DNA from: DASXKD01 sp963734725
Lineage (GTDB): Bacteria; Actinomycetota; Actinomycetes; Streptosporangiales; Streptosporangiaceae
Assembly (NCBI GenBank): GCA_963734725.1
Contig: CAVTIX010000016.1
Location: 83,023-147,022 of the forward strand
Length of the DNA: 64,000 bases
Direction: 5' to 3'
Below are positions 42,772 through 52,024 of this stretch, one piece after another. The notes beneath the pieces are model-generated. The model saw nothing but the letters and a program-made list of their open reading frames with translations, did not search any database and had not been told where the DNA came from. Position 1 is the first letter of the stretch. Every line of letters begins with the position of its first letter. A program made the translations under genes and the position numbers.

Positions 42772-43335
42772 ATGGCCGTGCCTAGGGCAGGGCTCAGCAC
42801 TGACGCGGTGATCGATGTCGCCCTGGCCGTTGTCGATGAGCAAGGGCCCGAGGCGCTGTCGCTGGCGGTGGTCGCCGCCCGGGCCGGGGTTGCCGCTCCG
42901 TCGCTCTATAAGCATGTCGCGAGCCTGGCCGAGCTGCGGTCACGGGTGGCCGCCCAGGTCCTGACCGAGATGACCGAGGTGGCCACCGCAGCCGTGCTGG
43001 GGCTGGCCGGGGACCCGGCGATCGCCGCGCTGATGAGACGGCTGCGCGCCTACGGTGTGGAGCATCCCTCCCGCTACCTGGCGGTGCCGCCCGACCCGAT
43101 GCACGACCCGGCGCTGGAGCAGCCAGCGGCCCGTTTTATCGCGGTGTTCCTGGCCGTGTTGCGGGGCTACGGCCTGCACGGCGCCGCCGCGATTCACGCC
43201 ACCCGGCGCCTGCGCGTGATCGTCCACGGCTTCGTCTCGATCGAATCCAGCGGCGGCTTCGGCCTGGCCGAAGACCCAGCCGAGACCTACGAACAGCTCA
43301 TCCAGATGTACCTCGCATCGTTGCCCCGGCACTGA
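42772..43335 (+). CDS. TetR-family regulator with WHG-type C-terminal domain
   Basis: A 187-residue repressor: helix-turn-helix in ALSLAVVAARAGVAAPSLYK with HVASLAEL, then a ligand domain with EHPSRYLAV and RRLRVIVHGFVSIESSGGFG, the WHG-type (HG) signature. Two genes follow in the same direction (membrane protein, MBL hydrolase), forming a likely autoregulated operon. GAGG serves as a weak ribosome site. Confidence 0.88.
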   Translation: MAVPRAGLSTDAVIDVALAVVDEQGPEALSLAVVAARAGVAAPSLYKHVASLAELRSRVAAQVLTEMTEVATAAVLGLAGDPAIAALMRRLRAYGVEHPSRYLAVPPDPMHDPALEQPAARFIAVFLAVLRGYGLHGAAAIHATRRLRVIVHGFVSIESSGGFGLAEDPAETYEQLIQMYLASLPRH

Positions 43336-43367
43336 CCTGCCGCAGTTCACAACCACAGGAGACGCAT

Positions 43368-44111
43368 ATGTCCACCTCCGCAACCCACATCCGCGCGGGC
43401 GCCGCCGCCCTGGCGGCGGCCAGCGTGCTGTTCCTCGCCTACCCAGCGCTGCGGCCATGGCACGATGAAGGCACGGCCGCGGGGGCAACCGCCTCGATGA
43501 GCTCCACTGCCTGGGTGACTGCTCATTTCTTCGCGATGCTCGCCTTCATCCTGATGCCGCTGGGGCTGCTGGCCCTGCGCGCGGCGCTCGCAGCCACCAG
43601 GGTCGAGCCGCTGGCCCTGACCGCAGCGGTGCTGGCCTGGATCGGTTCGGGGCTGGTCCTTCCCTACTACGGAGCTGAGGACTTCGGGCTGCATGCGATC
43701 GCCGGATCCGCTGGGCCCAGGGCCGGCCTGCTCAGTCTCGTCCACGCGGTGCGCTACCAGCCGCTCGCGCTGACGATCTTTGGCGCCGGGCTGCTGCTGC
43801 TGGCTGCCGCGGCCATCATGGCGGCGATCGCGGTGTGGCGCTCACACGTCCTGCCCCGCGCCAGCGCCATCCTCTTCGCCGCCGGAATGGCCCTGTTCCT
43901 GCCGCAGTTCTTCAGCCCCGCCGCCGTCCGGATCGGCCACGGCATCCTGCTTGCCGCAGGCTCGTTCATCCTCGCCGTCGCCCTATGGTCGTCGGCCGGC
44001 CGGCCCCGCGCCGCCGTCACGCCGCTCGCCGGCGGTCTTTCCGCCGACGTCAGCGGCAACGGCGCCACACAGGCCGCCCGCTACCCTGCCGAGTGGAGGA
44101 TTTCATCATGA
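43368..44111 (+). CDS. Membrane protein of unknown function
   Basis: A 247-residue protein with six hydrophobic segments: AALAAASVLFLAYPALRPW, TAHFFAMLAFILMPLGLLAL, LAWIGSGLVLPYYGAEDFGL, YQPLALTIFGAGLLLLAAA, SAILFAAGMALFLPQFFSPA and ILLAAGSFILAVALW. I know similar proteins only as hypothetical. It starts 33 bases after the TetR stop (AGGAG upstream) and its stop overlaps the next start by four bases, so it is likely translated together with the MBL hydrolase. Confidence 0.78.
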   Translation: MSTSATHIRAGAAALAAASVLFLAYPALRPWHDEGTAAGATASMSSTAWVTAHFFAMLAFILMPLGLLALRAALAATRVEPLALTAAVLAWIGSGLVLPYYGAEDFGLHAIAGSAGPRAGLLSLVHAVRYQPLALTIFGAGLLLLAAAAIMAAIAVWRSHVLPRASAILFAAGMALFLPQFFSPAAVRIGHGILLAAGSFILAVALWSSAGRPRAAVTPLAGGLSADVSGNGATQAARYPAEWRISS

Positions 44112-44836
44112 AGATTGCGCCGGGTATCCACCGGATTGGCGACAACAGCATGATCAACGCGTACCTCCTCGAGCAGGCCGGTGAGGTCACGATCATCGAC
44201 GCCGGGGTGTCCGGCTTCTACAAGGGCATCACCCCGGAGCTGGCCGCGATGGGCCGCACGCCCGCCGACGTCCGGGCGCTGGTCCTCACCCACGGGCACA
44301 CCGACCACATCGGCTTCGCGGAGCGACTGCGCCGCGAACAGCAGGTCCCGGTGTCGGTGCACGAAGCCGATGCCGCCCTGGCCCGCGGCGAGGTGCCGAA
44401 CCCGTCAAAGGGCTACGGCCCGGTTAAGCTCGGGCCCCTCCTCGGGTTTCTGTGGTTCACACTGCTGCACGGCGGGCTTCGCACCCCCAAGCTGCACGAG
44501 GTCGCGACCTTCGGCGACGGGGCAACCTTGGACGTCCCGGGCAGCCCGCGGGTGATCTTGACGCCCGGCCATACCCCCGGCAGCGCCGCCCTGCACGTCG
44601 CATCGCTCGGCGCGCTGTTCGTTGGCGACGCATTCGCCACCTACGCGGTGACCACTGGGGTGCGCGGCCCTCAGGTCGCGCCGTTCACCGCAGACGCCGC
44701 CCAGGCGGTCGAATCGCTGGCGCGCCTGGATGCAATCTCCGCTGATCAGGTTCTTCCCGGGCATGGTGACCCCTGGACTGGCGGCGTCCAAGAAGCGATC
44801 CGGCAGATACGCCAGCGGCACGGCAGCAGCGGCTAA
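44108..44836 (+). CDS. Metallo-beta-lactamase-fold hydrolase
   Basis: A 242-residue MBL protein: GDNSMINAYLLEQAGEVTII at the start, metal motif LTHGHTDHIGF at about residue 60, second His in LTPGHTPGSAAL, Asp in LFVGDAFATY, and final His in VLPGHGDPW. The fold serves many reactions; members beside TetR genes are often quorum-lactone or thioester hydrolases, but no specific sign is visible. ATG 44108 has GGAGG upstream and overlaps the membrane protein gene (ATGA). Confidence 0.88.
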   Translation: MKIAPGIHRIGDNSMINAYLLEQAGEVTIIDAGVSGFYKGITPELAAMGRTPADVRALVLTHGHTDHIGFAERLRREQQVPVSVHEADAALARGEVPNPSKGYGPVKLGPLLGFLWFTLLHGGLRTPKLHEVATFGDGATLDVPGSPRVILTPGHTPGSAALHVASLGALFVGDAFATYAVTTGVRGPQVAPFTADAAQAVESLARLDAISADQVLPGHGDPWTGGVQEAIRQIRQRHGSSG

Positions 44837-45059
44837 CCTGACGACAGGAACGACGGGGTCTCCTGCTACAGCCGTTCGGGTTAACTGCGGAGCGTGTCCC
44901 GATTGCCCGGTTCTGCACACATGGCGCTCTCGCCGGCGCAAGACATTCGTTGCGACGCGAGCGGACGTCTGGTGACCGTATGCCGCAGCTACCGGCATGG
45001 CTGGACGGCAAGACTGGGCGTCGTCAGCGCCCGGGGCGCTGGATGGCCACCGCTTGCGC

Positions 45060-45827
45060 TTAAGACGGTATTACCAGGTCACCGACCTTGATATGGCCGG
45101 GCCGGACGATCTCACACCAAACGCCGAAGGTGATGTCGTTCTTGCCGCGGAGCCGGGCCAGCGCGTGCAAGACACGCGCGTCAGTTGCGCCTGACTCGGG
45201 GTTACGAGTGGTGACTACGCAGCGCGGCACGGGCTCTAGGACACGCAGCGCAATGTCTCCGATAGTCACATGTTGCCCGCTCCAGCTGTGTTCGGCCCAG
45301 GGGTCAGCGCCCGTAACCGTGATGGTCATGCGGAATCGGCGCGGGTCAGGCGCCGTGCCGCTGAACTCCGCGGCGAGCGCGTGCAGCGATGCCTCAGACA
45401 TCAGCGTCACGGGACGATCATCGTGACCGAGGTGGTCTGCCGCCCGCTTGAACAAGTGGACGCCCCGGCCGAGGTAGCCGGATAGCGCGGCGCTCAGTGG
45501 CCCGGAGATGAGCCGCCCGGGTATTTCCCTGCCGTCATACATCCGGGTAACTGCTGCGGTCCCGCGCTCTGGCTCGTCTTGGACGATGCGGCCGTCAGGG
45601 AAACGCAACGCCAGGAGGTTCCGGGCCGGTTCCCAGGAGGGCTCGATCCGCAACAGGCCCGGGTTCCGGGCGGTCAGGAGCAGCTTGCAATCGTCATCGA
45701 CGATAAGGAACTCACGGTCACCTGCTACCCCGTGGCGACCGAGCTGGATCTCAGGGCTGCGCTGCAGCCGCATGCCCTTGACCGGCGCGATTGCCAGGTG
45801 AGAAACGGTGACCGGCAACCCCTTCAC
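45060..45827 (-). CDS. MOSC-domain protein with N-terminal beta-barrel
   Basis: A 255-residue protein. VSHLAIAPVKGMRLQRSPEI with LGRHGVAGDREFLIVDDDCK form the MOSC N-terminal barrel; PVTLMSEASLHALA, RFRMTITVTGADPWAEHSW, GDIALRVLEPVPRCVVTTRN and GKNDITFGVWCEIVRPGHIK the MOSC domain, including the conserved Cys that can bind molybdenum cofactor sulfur. Relatives (mARC, YcbX) reduce N-hydroxylated compounds. GTG 45827 overlaps the stop of the GNAT gene by four bases (GTGA); an AGGAGG overlaps the start directly, so the exact start is uncertain. Confidence 0.82.
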   Translation of the reverse strand: MKGLPVTVSHLAIAPVKGMRLQRSPEIQLGRHGVAGDREFLIVDDDCKLLLTARNPGLLRIEPSWEPARNLLALRFPDGRIVQDEPERGTAAVTRMYDGREIPGRLISGPLSAALSGYLGRGVHLFKRAADHLGHDDRPVTLMSEASLHALAAEFSGTAPDPRRFRMTITVTGADPWAEHSWSGQHVTIGDIALRVLEPVPRCVVTTRNPESGATDARVLHALARLRGKNDITFGVWCEIVRPGHIKVGDLVIPS

Positions 45828-46423
45828 ACCTCCTGCCGACGACGGTAACAGTTGGTGGCACGAAGCAATACGCGGTGCCGAACGCGCCGCAGGCACGGGC
45901 GAGACGGCCGGTCCTGGATCCACTGTCGGGCGCGGCCACGACCAGCCCAAGTCGTCACAGGCTCGGCTATCAACTGCCCTGCTGTGGCTCGGTAGCGGGC
46001 TCGATCAGCTCCCTGACTGGTCACGTGCCACCGGTCAAGCTGGCGCAGGCACTCGGCGATCAGCGCCTCGGCCGCCCCGGTAGCGTCGGCCCAGTAGGGA
46101 TTGCCCGAGGGGGCCTCGGGCCAGAACACCAGCCAGCTGATCTCCCCCAGACCCCGGTAGGCCTGCCCGGCGCGCTCGTCGGCGAAGTAGCGCAGCAGGT
46201 GAGCCGCACCGACGATCCGGCGCCCCTGCTCGGCGACCAGAGTGGCGCGCTCGCGCACCCAGGGATCGGTAATGGGCTCGCCGGGCTGCCGCTCCAGGCT
46301 GGCAAGCAACGCCGCGACCGAGGTACCCATGCCAGGCACCACCGCCTCGGCATGCGCATTCACCAGGTCAGCGAGCTGGTCCCGGTCAGCGCGGCGGAAC
46401 GGCCGCACTTCTGCAGATGACAT
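45824..46423 (-). pseudogene. GNAT acetyltransferase-like protein with replaced C terminus
   Basis: Residues 1 to about 138 (VRPFRRADRDQLADLVNAHA, ERATLVAEQGRRIVGAAHLL, RGLGEISWLVFWPEAPSG, IAECLRQLDRWHVT) match a GNAT family in which the second half continues with a proline/valine-rich acetyl-CoA-binding part. Here it goes instead into a basic, unrelated tail (RARYRATAGQLIAEPVTTWA and RPCLRRVRHRVLLRATN) up to the MOSC start. So a deletion or frameshift removed the catalytic end. AAGGAG precedes ATG 46423, and translation would still pass to MOSC by the GTGA overlap. Confidence 0.6.
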
Positions 46424-46731
46424 TGACGGACTCCTTGGGCAACGCGAAAACGTGCTGACGAAGAGCCCGCTACCGGTGCGGTACAGCTCCAGCCTACCGC
46501 GCCGGAACTCGCGCCGAACATCCGTTCTTTGCGCAGGCCCGCCCGGGTTACTCCGGTGGCGCGTCCGGCGGCGGCTATGGACGGAATTGCCAATGCCTGG
46601 TGATTCCAATCAGGCAGAAACGTGATCGCACGGCTCTGGCTCCTGAGGGCAGGCTGGCGGTCCTTTACCAGTTCGGGATGGATTCGGGGCGAGAAATATG
46701 ACCAGGATGCGAGTGGAGAGGGGTGACCAGG

Positions 46732-48540
46732 ATGCGGTGGAGACTATGGCTATGCACAGTGGCGGCGTTGCCGCTCATGGCGTTGGCAATGACTGGGGGA
46801 GGTGTGGCGCCGGCCGGTGCCGCCGCTTCCTATCACGAGGCGCATATTGGCAGCGTGCGCATTACCGGCCTGGCGGCGGGTAACCCGTTCTGCAAGTACC
46901 TGGGCAAGCGCTACTGGGCGTCTGCCGGAGCGCGCGCATTCTGCTTCGGCCCGCAACGGCAGACCGGTCCGCAGTCCAGACGGGCCGGCGTCAGCGAAGC
47001 ACCGGGAGCGCCGCGCAACGTCAACGCGGCCAGCTTCGCTGAAGACGTCACACCATCTGGCGTGCAGGCCGATGGCCAGTCAGAGGTGTCGATCGCGGCG
47101 TCCGGGCCGGACGTAGCAGAGGGATGGAATGACTCGACCGGATTCTTCTCCTCGTGCCCCTCGGCGATGTCGAAGGAGGAGATAAGCGGGTTTGGGTTCT
47201 CCGCCAACGGCGGGAGGTCCTTTACCGACCTGGGCGGGCTGCCGAACGCCCAGTGCACCAAGGACGTGTACGAGGGTGACCCGAGTGTGGCCGCCTACCG
47301 GGTGGGCGGAAGCACCTATTTCTACTTCTCGGGCCTGTTCAACTCGCCCACCGGCCTGGGCCTGTCGAAGATAGCGCTGGACGCCTGCAAGGTGGTTGGC
47401 GCCGGCAGCCGCGTGACGCTGAGCTGCGGCCAGCCGGTCATCGCCGGCAGCAGCACCGAGTGCCAGAAGGTGAAAATCGGCCAGCATAAGACCGCACGTT
47501 TCTGCAGCTTCACCGACAAGGACTTCATGACAATTGATCCCGCCCGCGGCCGGCTCTACATGACCTACACCGACTTCCTGCTCCACGGAGGCACCAGGGT
47601 CGAAGCCGGGGTGTGCGATCTAGGCAATGCCTCGGGGGGTCGCGGGCCTGCTGGCGGCACCCCGGCGGCGCCGGTCTGCGAGCACGGCACGCCCCCGGTT
47701 CCGGTGAGCAAGAACTTCTTCAAGGGCAAGCCGTACTTCACCGTGGCCAAACCAGACCCACGCGGCTGCGAGAACGAGGGCGCCTACCCGGCGGTCGATC
47801 CCGCCACCGGAGCGATGTACGTCGCCTATGAGTACAACATCTTCACCGACCAGTTCCCGCCGTGTAACGGGGCAGCGACGCCCACGGCCGACGTGATGAC
47901 CAGAACACCGCTGAGCTGTCTGCCGCTGGCCGCGGTGGCCACGTGCGCGGGTCCGAAAGCACGGATCTCCCAGCCGATCAACTCGCTCAACGCGACGCCG
48001 ATTCTTGGCTACAATCGGGGCTCCTCCAACGACTTCCCCCGGCTCGCGGTCAGCGATCGGTACGGCACGGTGAGCATGACCTGGAACGACGCCCGGCGCC
48101 ACCCGCTGGGGGACATCCTGCTGGAGAGTTTCCGCCTGGCATCGCTGCGGCCCATCCAGGCGGTGCCCGTGGTGCTTGACCGGCCCGCCTCGGGCGGCGT
48201 GCACATGTTCCCCGCGATACGGACCGCCACCAAAGCGGGGCTGCTCGACGTGGCCTGGTACTCGCGGGCATCGGCGGCCACCGCAATCACCAACGTGGAC
48301 GCGGCCCTTGGCGTCAACCCGCGCGCCAGGACCGGACCGCGCTCTAACGTGCGGATCACCACCGTGGCGTCGAACTGGCTCAACGCCACCTCGGTCATTT
48401 TTCCCAACTTTGGCGACTACAACGACGCCGCCCTGGCCACCACCGGGACGCCGCCCTACGTCGGCAGCACCCTCTACATCGCGTGGAGCGACGGGAGGTT
48501 CAGCATCCCGCAGCCATTCGAAGCGCACCTGCCCGGGTAG
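46732..48540 (+). CDS. Secreted sialidase-fold protein
   Basis: A 602-residue protein with a signal peptide (RLWLCTVAALPLMALAMTGG, cleaved after AGAAA). It has propeller-like blades (FGFSANGGRSFTDLGGLP, CSFTDKDFMTIDPARGRLYM, ENEGAYPAVDPATGAMYVAY, NDFPRLAVSDRYGTVSMTWN, GSTLYIAWSDGRF) and eight or more cysteines, so probably disulfide-bonded. Function unknown. ATG 46732 is preferred to GTG 46723 because AGAGGGG is then eight bases away. The GACCAGGATGCG at the start is duplicated 22 bases upstream. The gap 46424-46731 shows no other gene. Confidence 0.8.
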   Translation: MRWRLWLCTVAALPLMALAMTGGGVAPAGAAASYHEAHIGSVRITGLAAGNPFCKYLGKRYWASAGARAFCFGPQRQTGPQSRRAGVSEAPGAPRNVNAASFAEDVTPSGVQADGQSEVSIAASGPDVAEGWNDSTGFFSSCPSAMSKEEISGFGFSANGGRSFTDLGGLPNAQCTKDVYEGDPSVAAYRVGGSTYFYFSGLFNSPTGLGLSKIALDACKVVGAGSRVTLSCGQPVIAGSSTECQKVKIGQHKTARFCSFTDKDFMTIDPARGRLYMTYTDFLLHGGTRVEAGVCDLGNASGGRGPAGGTPAAPVCEHGTPPVPVSKNFFKGKPYFTVAKPDPRGCENEGAYPAVDPATGAMYVAYEYNIFTDQFPPCNGAATPTADVMTRTPLSCLPLAAVATCAGPKARISQPINSLNATPILGYNRGSSNDFPRLAVSDRYGTVSMTWNDARRHPLGDILLESFRLASLRPIQAVPVVLDRPASGGVHMFPAIRTATKAGLLDVAWYSRASAATAITNVDAALGVNPRARTGPRSNVRITTVASNWLNATSVIFPNFGDYNDAALATTGTPPYVGSTLYIAWSDGRFSIPQPFEAHLPG

Positions 48541-48560
48541 AGCGGCCGCGCAGGCAACCA

Positions 48561-48589
48561 CGGCGCAGGCGCCAGCGGCGCCTGCGCCG
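48561..48589. terminator. Hairpin terminator
   Basis: CGGCGCAGGCGCC and its complement around an AGC loop, 20 bases after the secreted protein's stop. No gene lies in 48541-48848; the remainder of the gap is featureless apart from a GGAGGG site for the next frame. Confidence 0.7.
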
Positions 48590-48848
48590 GTGCCTGCAGA
48601 TGTCTCGCTTGGCAGGAGGGCAGGCCGGGTAGCGGTGGAGCTCCACGCGGCGCCTTATCCGGCTGTCCCCGGTTACCGCTCGCCAGCGAACCTGTCTCCC
48701 TGGACGTAGGAGGGCTTGGCTTCGCGTGTGTCCGCCGCCCGCCGGGCACCCGCCGCGCCGGTGGCTGGGCCGGGTGGCCGGGTGGGGCGGGTGGCAGTTG
48801 GGGAAGATGTGATCAGGCGGGTGTTTGGACTGGGGATGGAGGGCGCGG

Positions 48849-49022
48849 ATGAATAGGTCGTTGCTGGCGGTGCTCAATGACGCGGAGCGACTGCTGGTGG
48901 CCCAGACCGGGCGGGCTGAGCTGGCCGGTGACCGGGCGCTGCGCTCGCCCGCCCGGGCGCAGCAGCGGGCCAGCACCCGCGCCGCGGGCGCCCGCCGACA
49001 AGCGAAGCGGGACAGCCGGTAA
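48849..49022 (+). CDS. Small hypothetical protein
   Basis: A 57-residue frame with GGAGGG eight bases ahead of the ATG. The product, MNRSLLAVLNDAERLLVAQT with GRAELAGDRALRSPARAQQR, has an amphipathic helix and a basic tail. Its codon pattern is GC-third-rich like the neighbours. I recognise no family. Confidence 0.5.
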   Translation: MNRSLLAVLNDAERLLVAQTGRAELAGDRALRSPARAQQRASTRAAGARRQAKRDSR

Positions 49023-49104
49023 CCGCCGCCCCGAGGCAGGGCCTGGCCAGAACAGCGCCACCGGGGTGGCCCGCTGCCCTGGCGCCATGGCCGCCCCGGC
49101 GCGA

Positions 49105-49383
49105 TCAGGCCCGGGTTAGCCGGGCATCCCGGATCTGCCCGTCCAGGCCGCGCACCCGCCGCGGCACTTCCTTGTATGCGCCGGGCGGCTCCAGCGGGCG
49201 CAGGGTGTCAGCGCGGACCTGGACCACCTTGTGATGCACCCGGCCGCCGGACTCGTGCACCCAGGACACCCAGGCCCACCAGGAGCCATCGGCCTCGACC
49301 TTTTCCCAGCACAGCAGGTGCCCGGTCACGCCGACGGACAGTTCCACCAGCGGCGGCGCCCATGGCGGCTGAACCCGTGCCAT
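49105..49383 (-). CDS. Conserved small actinomycete protein
   Basis: A 92-residue protein: SVGVTGHLLCWEKVEADGSW with AWVSWVHESGGRVHHKVVQV and VRADTLRPLEPPGAYKEVPR. The tryptophan-rich beta pattern followed by a PLE/VPRRV tail is one I recall from hypothetical proteins of streptomycete-like genomes. Role unknown; it could bind nucleic acid or peptide. ATG 49383 has CATACT exactly six bases upstream, consistent with a leaderless mRNA. The gap 49384-49633 above it shows no other gene. Confidence 0.68.
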   Translation of the reverse strand: MARVQPPWAPPLVELSVGVTGHLLCWEKVEADGSWWAWVSWVHESGGRVHHKVVQVRADTLRPLEPPGAYKEVPRRVRGLDGQIRDARLTRA

Positions 49384-49395
49384 CAGCCAAGTATG
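49384..49395 (-). promoter_or_regulatory. Leaderless -10 box for the small conserved protein
   Basis: CATACT (49395 to 49390), TGGCTG, then ATG 49383. Confidence 0.5.
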
Positions 49396-49633
49396 CGAAA
49401 TCTTGTTCGATTCCGCCGAGCTTAGGCTAGGGTCCCGGCTTTCGCAGTTGGGCCGCTGCCTCGGCCCTTCAGCAGCCAGAGGAGAAAGCCGCCGAGGAGG
49501 AGGCCGGCAGGTGTTGTGGACCTTCGTCGTGACCGCCGGGAGCTGGCAGGGGCACGCTCCGCGGGACTTTCGTGTGCGTTAGGCGCACAGCGGGCTTGGG
49601 AGCGATGCGGGCGGCGCGATCCCGGCGCCGTGG

Positions 49634-50290
49634 CTAGGAAATGCTGGGTACGGCCGCGGCCACCGGGCTGTCCCCGCCGACCAGCTCAAGCGTCTGGTGC
49701 CGGGTGCTCGGATTGTCGAGCAGGGCAGCGATGACCGCGGCGACGTCGGCGCGAGGGACCGTGTCGCGGGGAACCGGCGGGGGTGCGAGCCGGATCCTCC
49801 CGGTCGGAGGAGCGTCGGTGAGGCGGCCGGGGCGCAGGATGGTCCAGTCCAGGTCCCGGGCGCGCAGGTCGTCCTCGGCGGCTGTCTTTGCCGTGATGTA
49901 GGCAGCCCAGACCTCATCGGCGCCGGGCCGCGGCGGCTGCCCGGTGCCCATCGCGGAGATCTGCACGAACCTGCGCACCCCGGCCCGCTCGGCGGCTTCG
50001 GCCATGAGCACGGAGGCGCCCCGGTCGACGGAGTCCTTGCGGGGGGCGCCGCTACCCGGACCAGCGCCGGCCGCGAATACCACCGCGTCAGCCCCGGACA
50101 GCAGCACCGCAACGTCCTCAGCCGAGGCCGCCTCCAGATCACAGACCACAGCTTCGGCGCCGGTTTTCTGCACATCGGCGATGTGTGCCGGGTTCCTGAT
50201 CAGCCCTACGGCCTGGTCACCGCGCTCGGCGAGGAGGTGTTCCAACAGCAGCGCGATCTTCCCGTGCCCGCCCGCGATCACTACGCGCAT
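49634..50290 (-). CDS. NAD(P)-binding atypical SDR protein
   Basis: A 218-residue Rossmann protein of the NmrA/SDR_a5 kind: MRVVIAGGHGKIALLLEHLL (GxxGxxA-type glycine motif), VVCDLEAASAEDVAVLLSGA, ADAVVFAAGAGPGSG, RRFVQISAMGTGQPP, AAYITAKTAAEDDLRA (Tyr-x3-Lys-like) and LDWTILRPGRLTDAP. Such proteins are redox sensors or reductases. ATG 50290 has TAGGCT exactly six bases upstream, so it is likely leaderless. Confidence 0.87.
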   Translation of the reverse strand: MRVVIAGGHGKIALLLEHLLAERGDQAVGLIRNPAHIADVQKTGAEAVVCDLEAASAEDVAVLLSGADAVVFAAGAGPGSGAPRKDSVDRGASVLMAEAAERAGVRRFVQISAMGTGQPPRPGADEVWAAYITAKTAAEDDLRARDLDWTILRPGRLTDAPPTGRIRLAPPPVPRDTVPRADVAAVIAALLDNPSTRHQTLELVGGDSPVAAAVPSIS

Positions 50291-50302
50291 GCCGTCAGCC
50301 TA
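50291..50302 (-). promoter_or_regulatory. Leaderless -10 box for the SDR gene
   Basis: TAGGCT (50302 to 50297), GACGGC, then ATG 50290. Confidence 0.55.
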
Positions 50303-50524
50303 CTTACTGAGATCATTGCAGAAGCGACGACGGCGCCAGCGGCCGTTGCGATCGTCAAGTGCCTCATGGCCCCAGGCCTAGCAGGGGCAGAGCAGACTGC
50401 GGCCGCCGTCATTTGCGGCAGAACCGGACATAGGATTCGGGCGAATGCCGCGACGAGTCCCGTGCCGATGAGAGCGCCTCGATCGCTCGACTTGCGCTGA
50501 TTCGAGGCTTAGGAGGCGCAGGCT

Positions 50525-50941
50525 ATGCACGAACTGCCCGTTACCCGGTCGATAGAAAATGCCCCCGTGGTCATCGCCCCCGATGGATCAACGGTCCGGC
50601 CACTGTGCCATCTCACCGGTCTCGGCAGCTTTGCTCACTTCCAGCTTGAGCCCGGCGAAGTCGCGAAAGCCGTCTCCCATGCCACCGTTCAAGAGATCTG
50701 GTACATCATCGGCGGCGCGGGACGGATGTGGCGCCATCAGGAAGGTCACGAGCCCGCGACAGAGAACCTGCGGCCCGGCATCTGTCTGACGATTCCCCTC
50801 GGGACCACATTCCAGTTCCGCGCTGACAGCCCGGACGAGCCACTTCAGGTGGTCGCCGTGACGATGCCACCATGGCCGGCCGGTAGCGAAGAGGAGGCGC
50901 GACCAGAGCAAGGCTGCTGGACGCCCGTGCTTCGGCATTGA
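50525..50941 (+). CDS. Cupin-domain protein
   Basis: A 138-residue single cupin: AHFQLEPGEVAKAVSHATVQ with EIWYIIGGAGRMWRHQEGHE forms motif 1 (His-x-Glu metal positions) and RPGICLTIPLGTTFQFRADS motif 2. Members are small isomerases, dioxygenases or sensors. A clear AGGAGG precedes the ATG. The next 471 bases have no gene. Confidence 0.85.
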   Translation: MHELPVTRSIENAPVVIAPDGSTVRPLCHLTGLGSFAHFQLEPGEVAKAVSHATVQEIWYIIGGAGRMWRHQEGHEPATENLRPGICLTIPLGTTFQFRADSPDEPLQVVAVTMPPWPAGSEEEARPEQGCWTPVLRH

Positions 50942-51412
50942 ACGCTCCAGGCCCAACGGCGCCCCCGACCCGTCAACCTCACGATGGGGTGGCCGGTGAA
51001 GTGCCCGGGTCGCGCAGGGTCGAGCGCGGGACGGCCTTGCAAGTATTCGACGCGGCTTACCTGGCAGAACCATTTCGCGAAGATCGAGCAGGCCGCCAAA
51101 GCAGCTGATCCCGCCAGCGCCTAACCGCAACCGCTCCGACGGTGCGCTTCACCGCTGCTCATTAAAGGCGGCCGAAGCACTCCAGGTGGAGCCGCCCAGA
51201 ACAGAACAGCGGGGCCAAACCAGCCGCACCCGACCGCTTCACTGCCCCCGGGCCGCCCTCCACCTGACGACGGACAGTTCGACGTACGACGGGGATGCCC
51301 CCGGACAAGCGTCCGGAGTGGTTCCCGGAGAAGCTGTCCGCGAGCGGGCAGTGCACCTGGTGGCGCCGCGGCAGGAAAGGTTACTCTTGCCGCATCTGGC
51401 GGGAGGGGGCTC
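50942..51412. other. Gap with a possible gene remnant
   Basis: No complete gene. A plus-strand frame ending near 51123 reads KYSTRLTWQNHFAKIEQAAK and stops; it looks like the C terminus of a lost protein without any start. The last bases carry the leader (GGGAGGGGG) of the next gene. Confidence 0.4.
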
Positions 51413-52024
51413 ATGACGGACGTGGGAAGCATTCAGGCCGGAGCGGTCGGCACGGCGCCGGTGGCGGCGCGTCCCACGATCCAAGTGGTCCCGCTGAAGG
51501 GCCTGCCGATCGTCGCGGTAGTGGTCGCATTCGTCATCGCGTCGATCGCGGGCAACTGGCTGTGGGCGCTCACCTTCTGCCATGTGGTGGGCGGCGGGCT
51601 GTGGACCGCGATCGACCTGTTCGTCGGGCTCATCGTCGGGCCGATCCTGGGCCGGTTGTCCCTTGCTGCGCGGGCCGAGTTCACCGCGCGGTTCATGCCG
51701 AAGATGGTCCTGCTGATGCCCACGCTCGTGCTGATGACGCTGGCCGCCGGGTTCCAGCTCGCGCTGACGCTCGGCAACCTGTCTCCCGCCAGCCCGAACC
51801 ACGTCTGGCTGGTCGCGTCGTATTGCGTGGTGGGCGTGATGGCCGTGATCGCGCTTGGCGTGCTGGAGCCGGCCAACATCGCCGTCCTCTTCGAGATGCG
51901 CAAGCTGAATCCGGACGGGGCGGTGATCGCCAGGCTGATGCGGCGGTTCGTGCTGACGGCGGGCATCACCGGGGTGATGCAGGTGGCGACGCTCATCATT
52001 ATGACCAGGGTGGCGACCCAGTGA
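51413..52024 (+). CDS. Membrane protein, CopD/DUF2269-like
   Basis: A 203-residue protein with five hydrophobic segments (LPIVAVVVAFVIASIAGNWL, GGGLWTAIDLFVGLIVGPIL, LLMPTLVLMTLAAGFQLALT, VVGVMAVIALGVLEP, AGITGVMQVATLIIM). The first pair with the His in WALTFCHVVGGGLW resembles small CopD/DUF2269 integral proteins; the assignment is tentative. ATG 51413 has GGGAGGGGG close by. Its stop overlaps the next start (GTGA), so the two are coupled. Confidence 0.72.
   Translation: MTDVGSIQAGAVGTAPVAARPTIQVVPLKGLPIVAVVVAFVIASIAGNWLWALTFCHVVGGGLWTAIDLFVGLIVGPILGRLSLAARAEFTARFMPKMVLLMPTLVLMTLAAGFQLALTLGNLSPASPNHVWLVASYCVVGVMAVIALGVLEPANIAVLFEMRKLNPDGAVIARLMRRFVLTAGITGVMQVATLIIMTRVATQ

Noticed and set aside
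46698..46883. Small gene starting at 46698
   Set aside because: It arises from the duplicated GACCAGGATGCG and is out of frame with the secreted protein's signal peptide.
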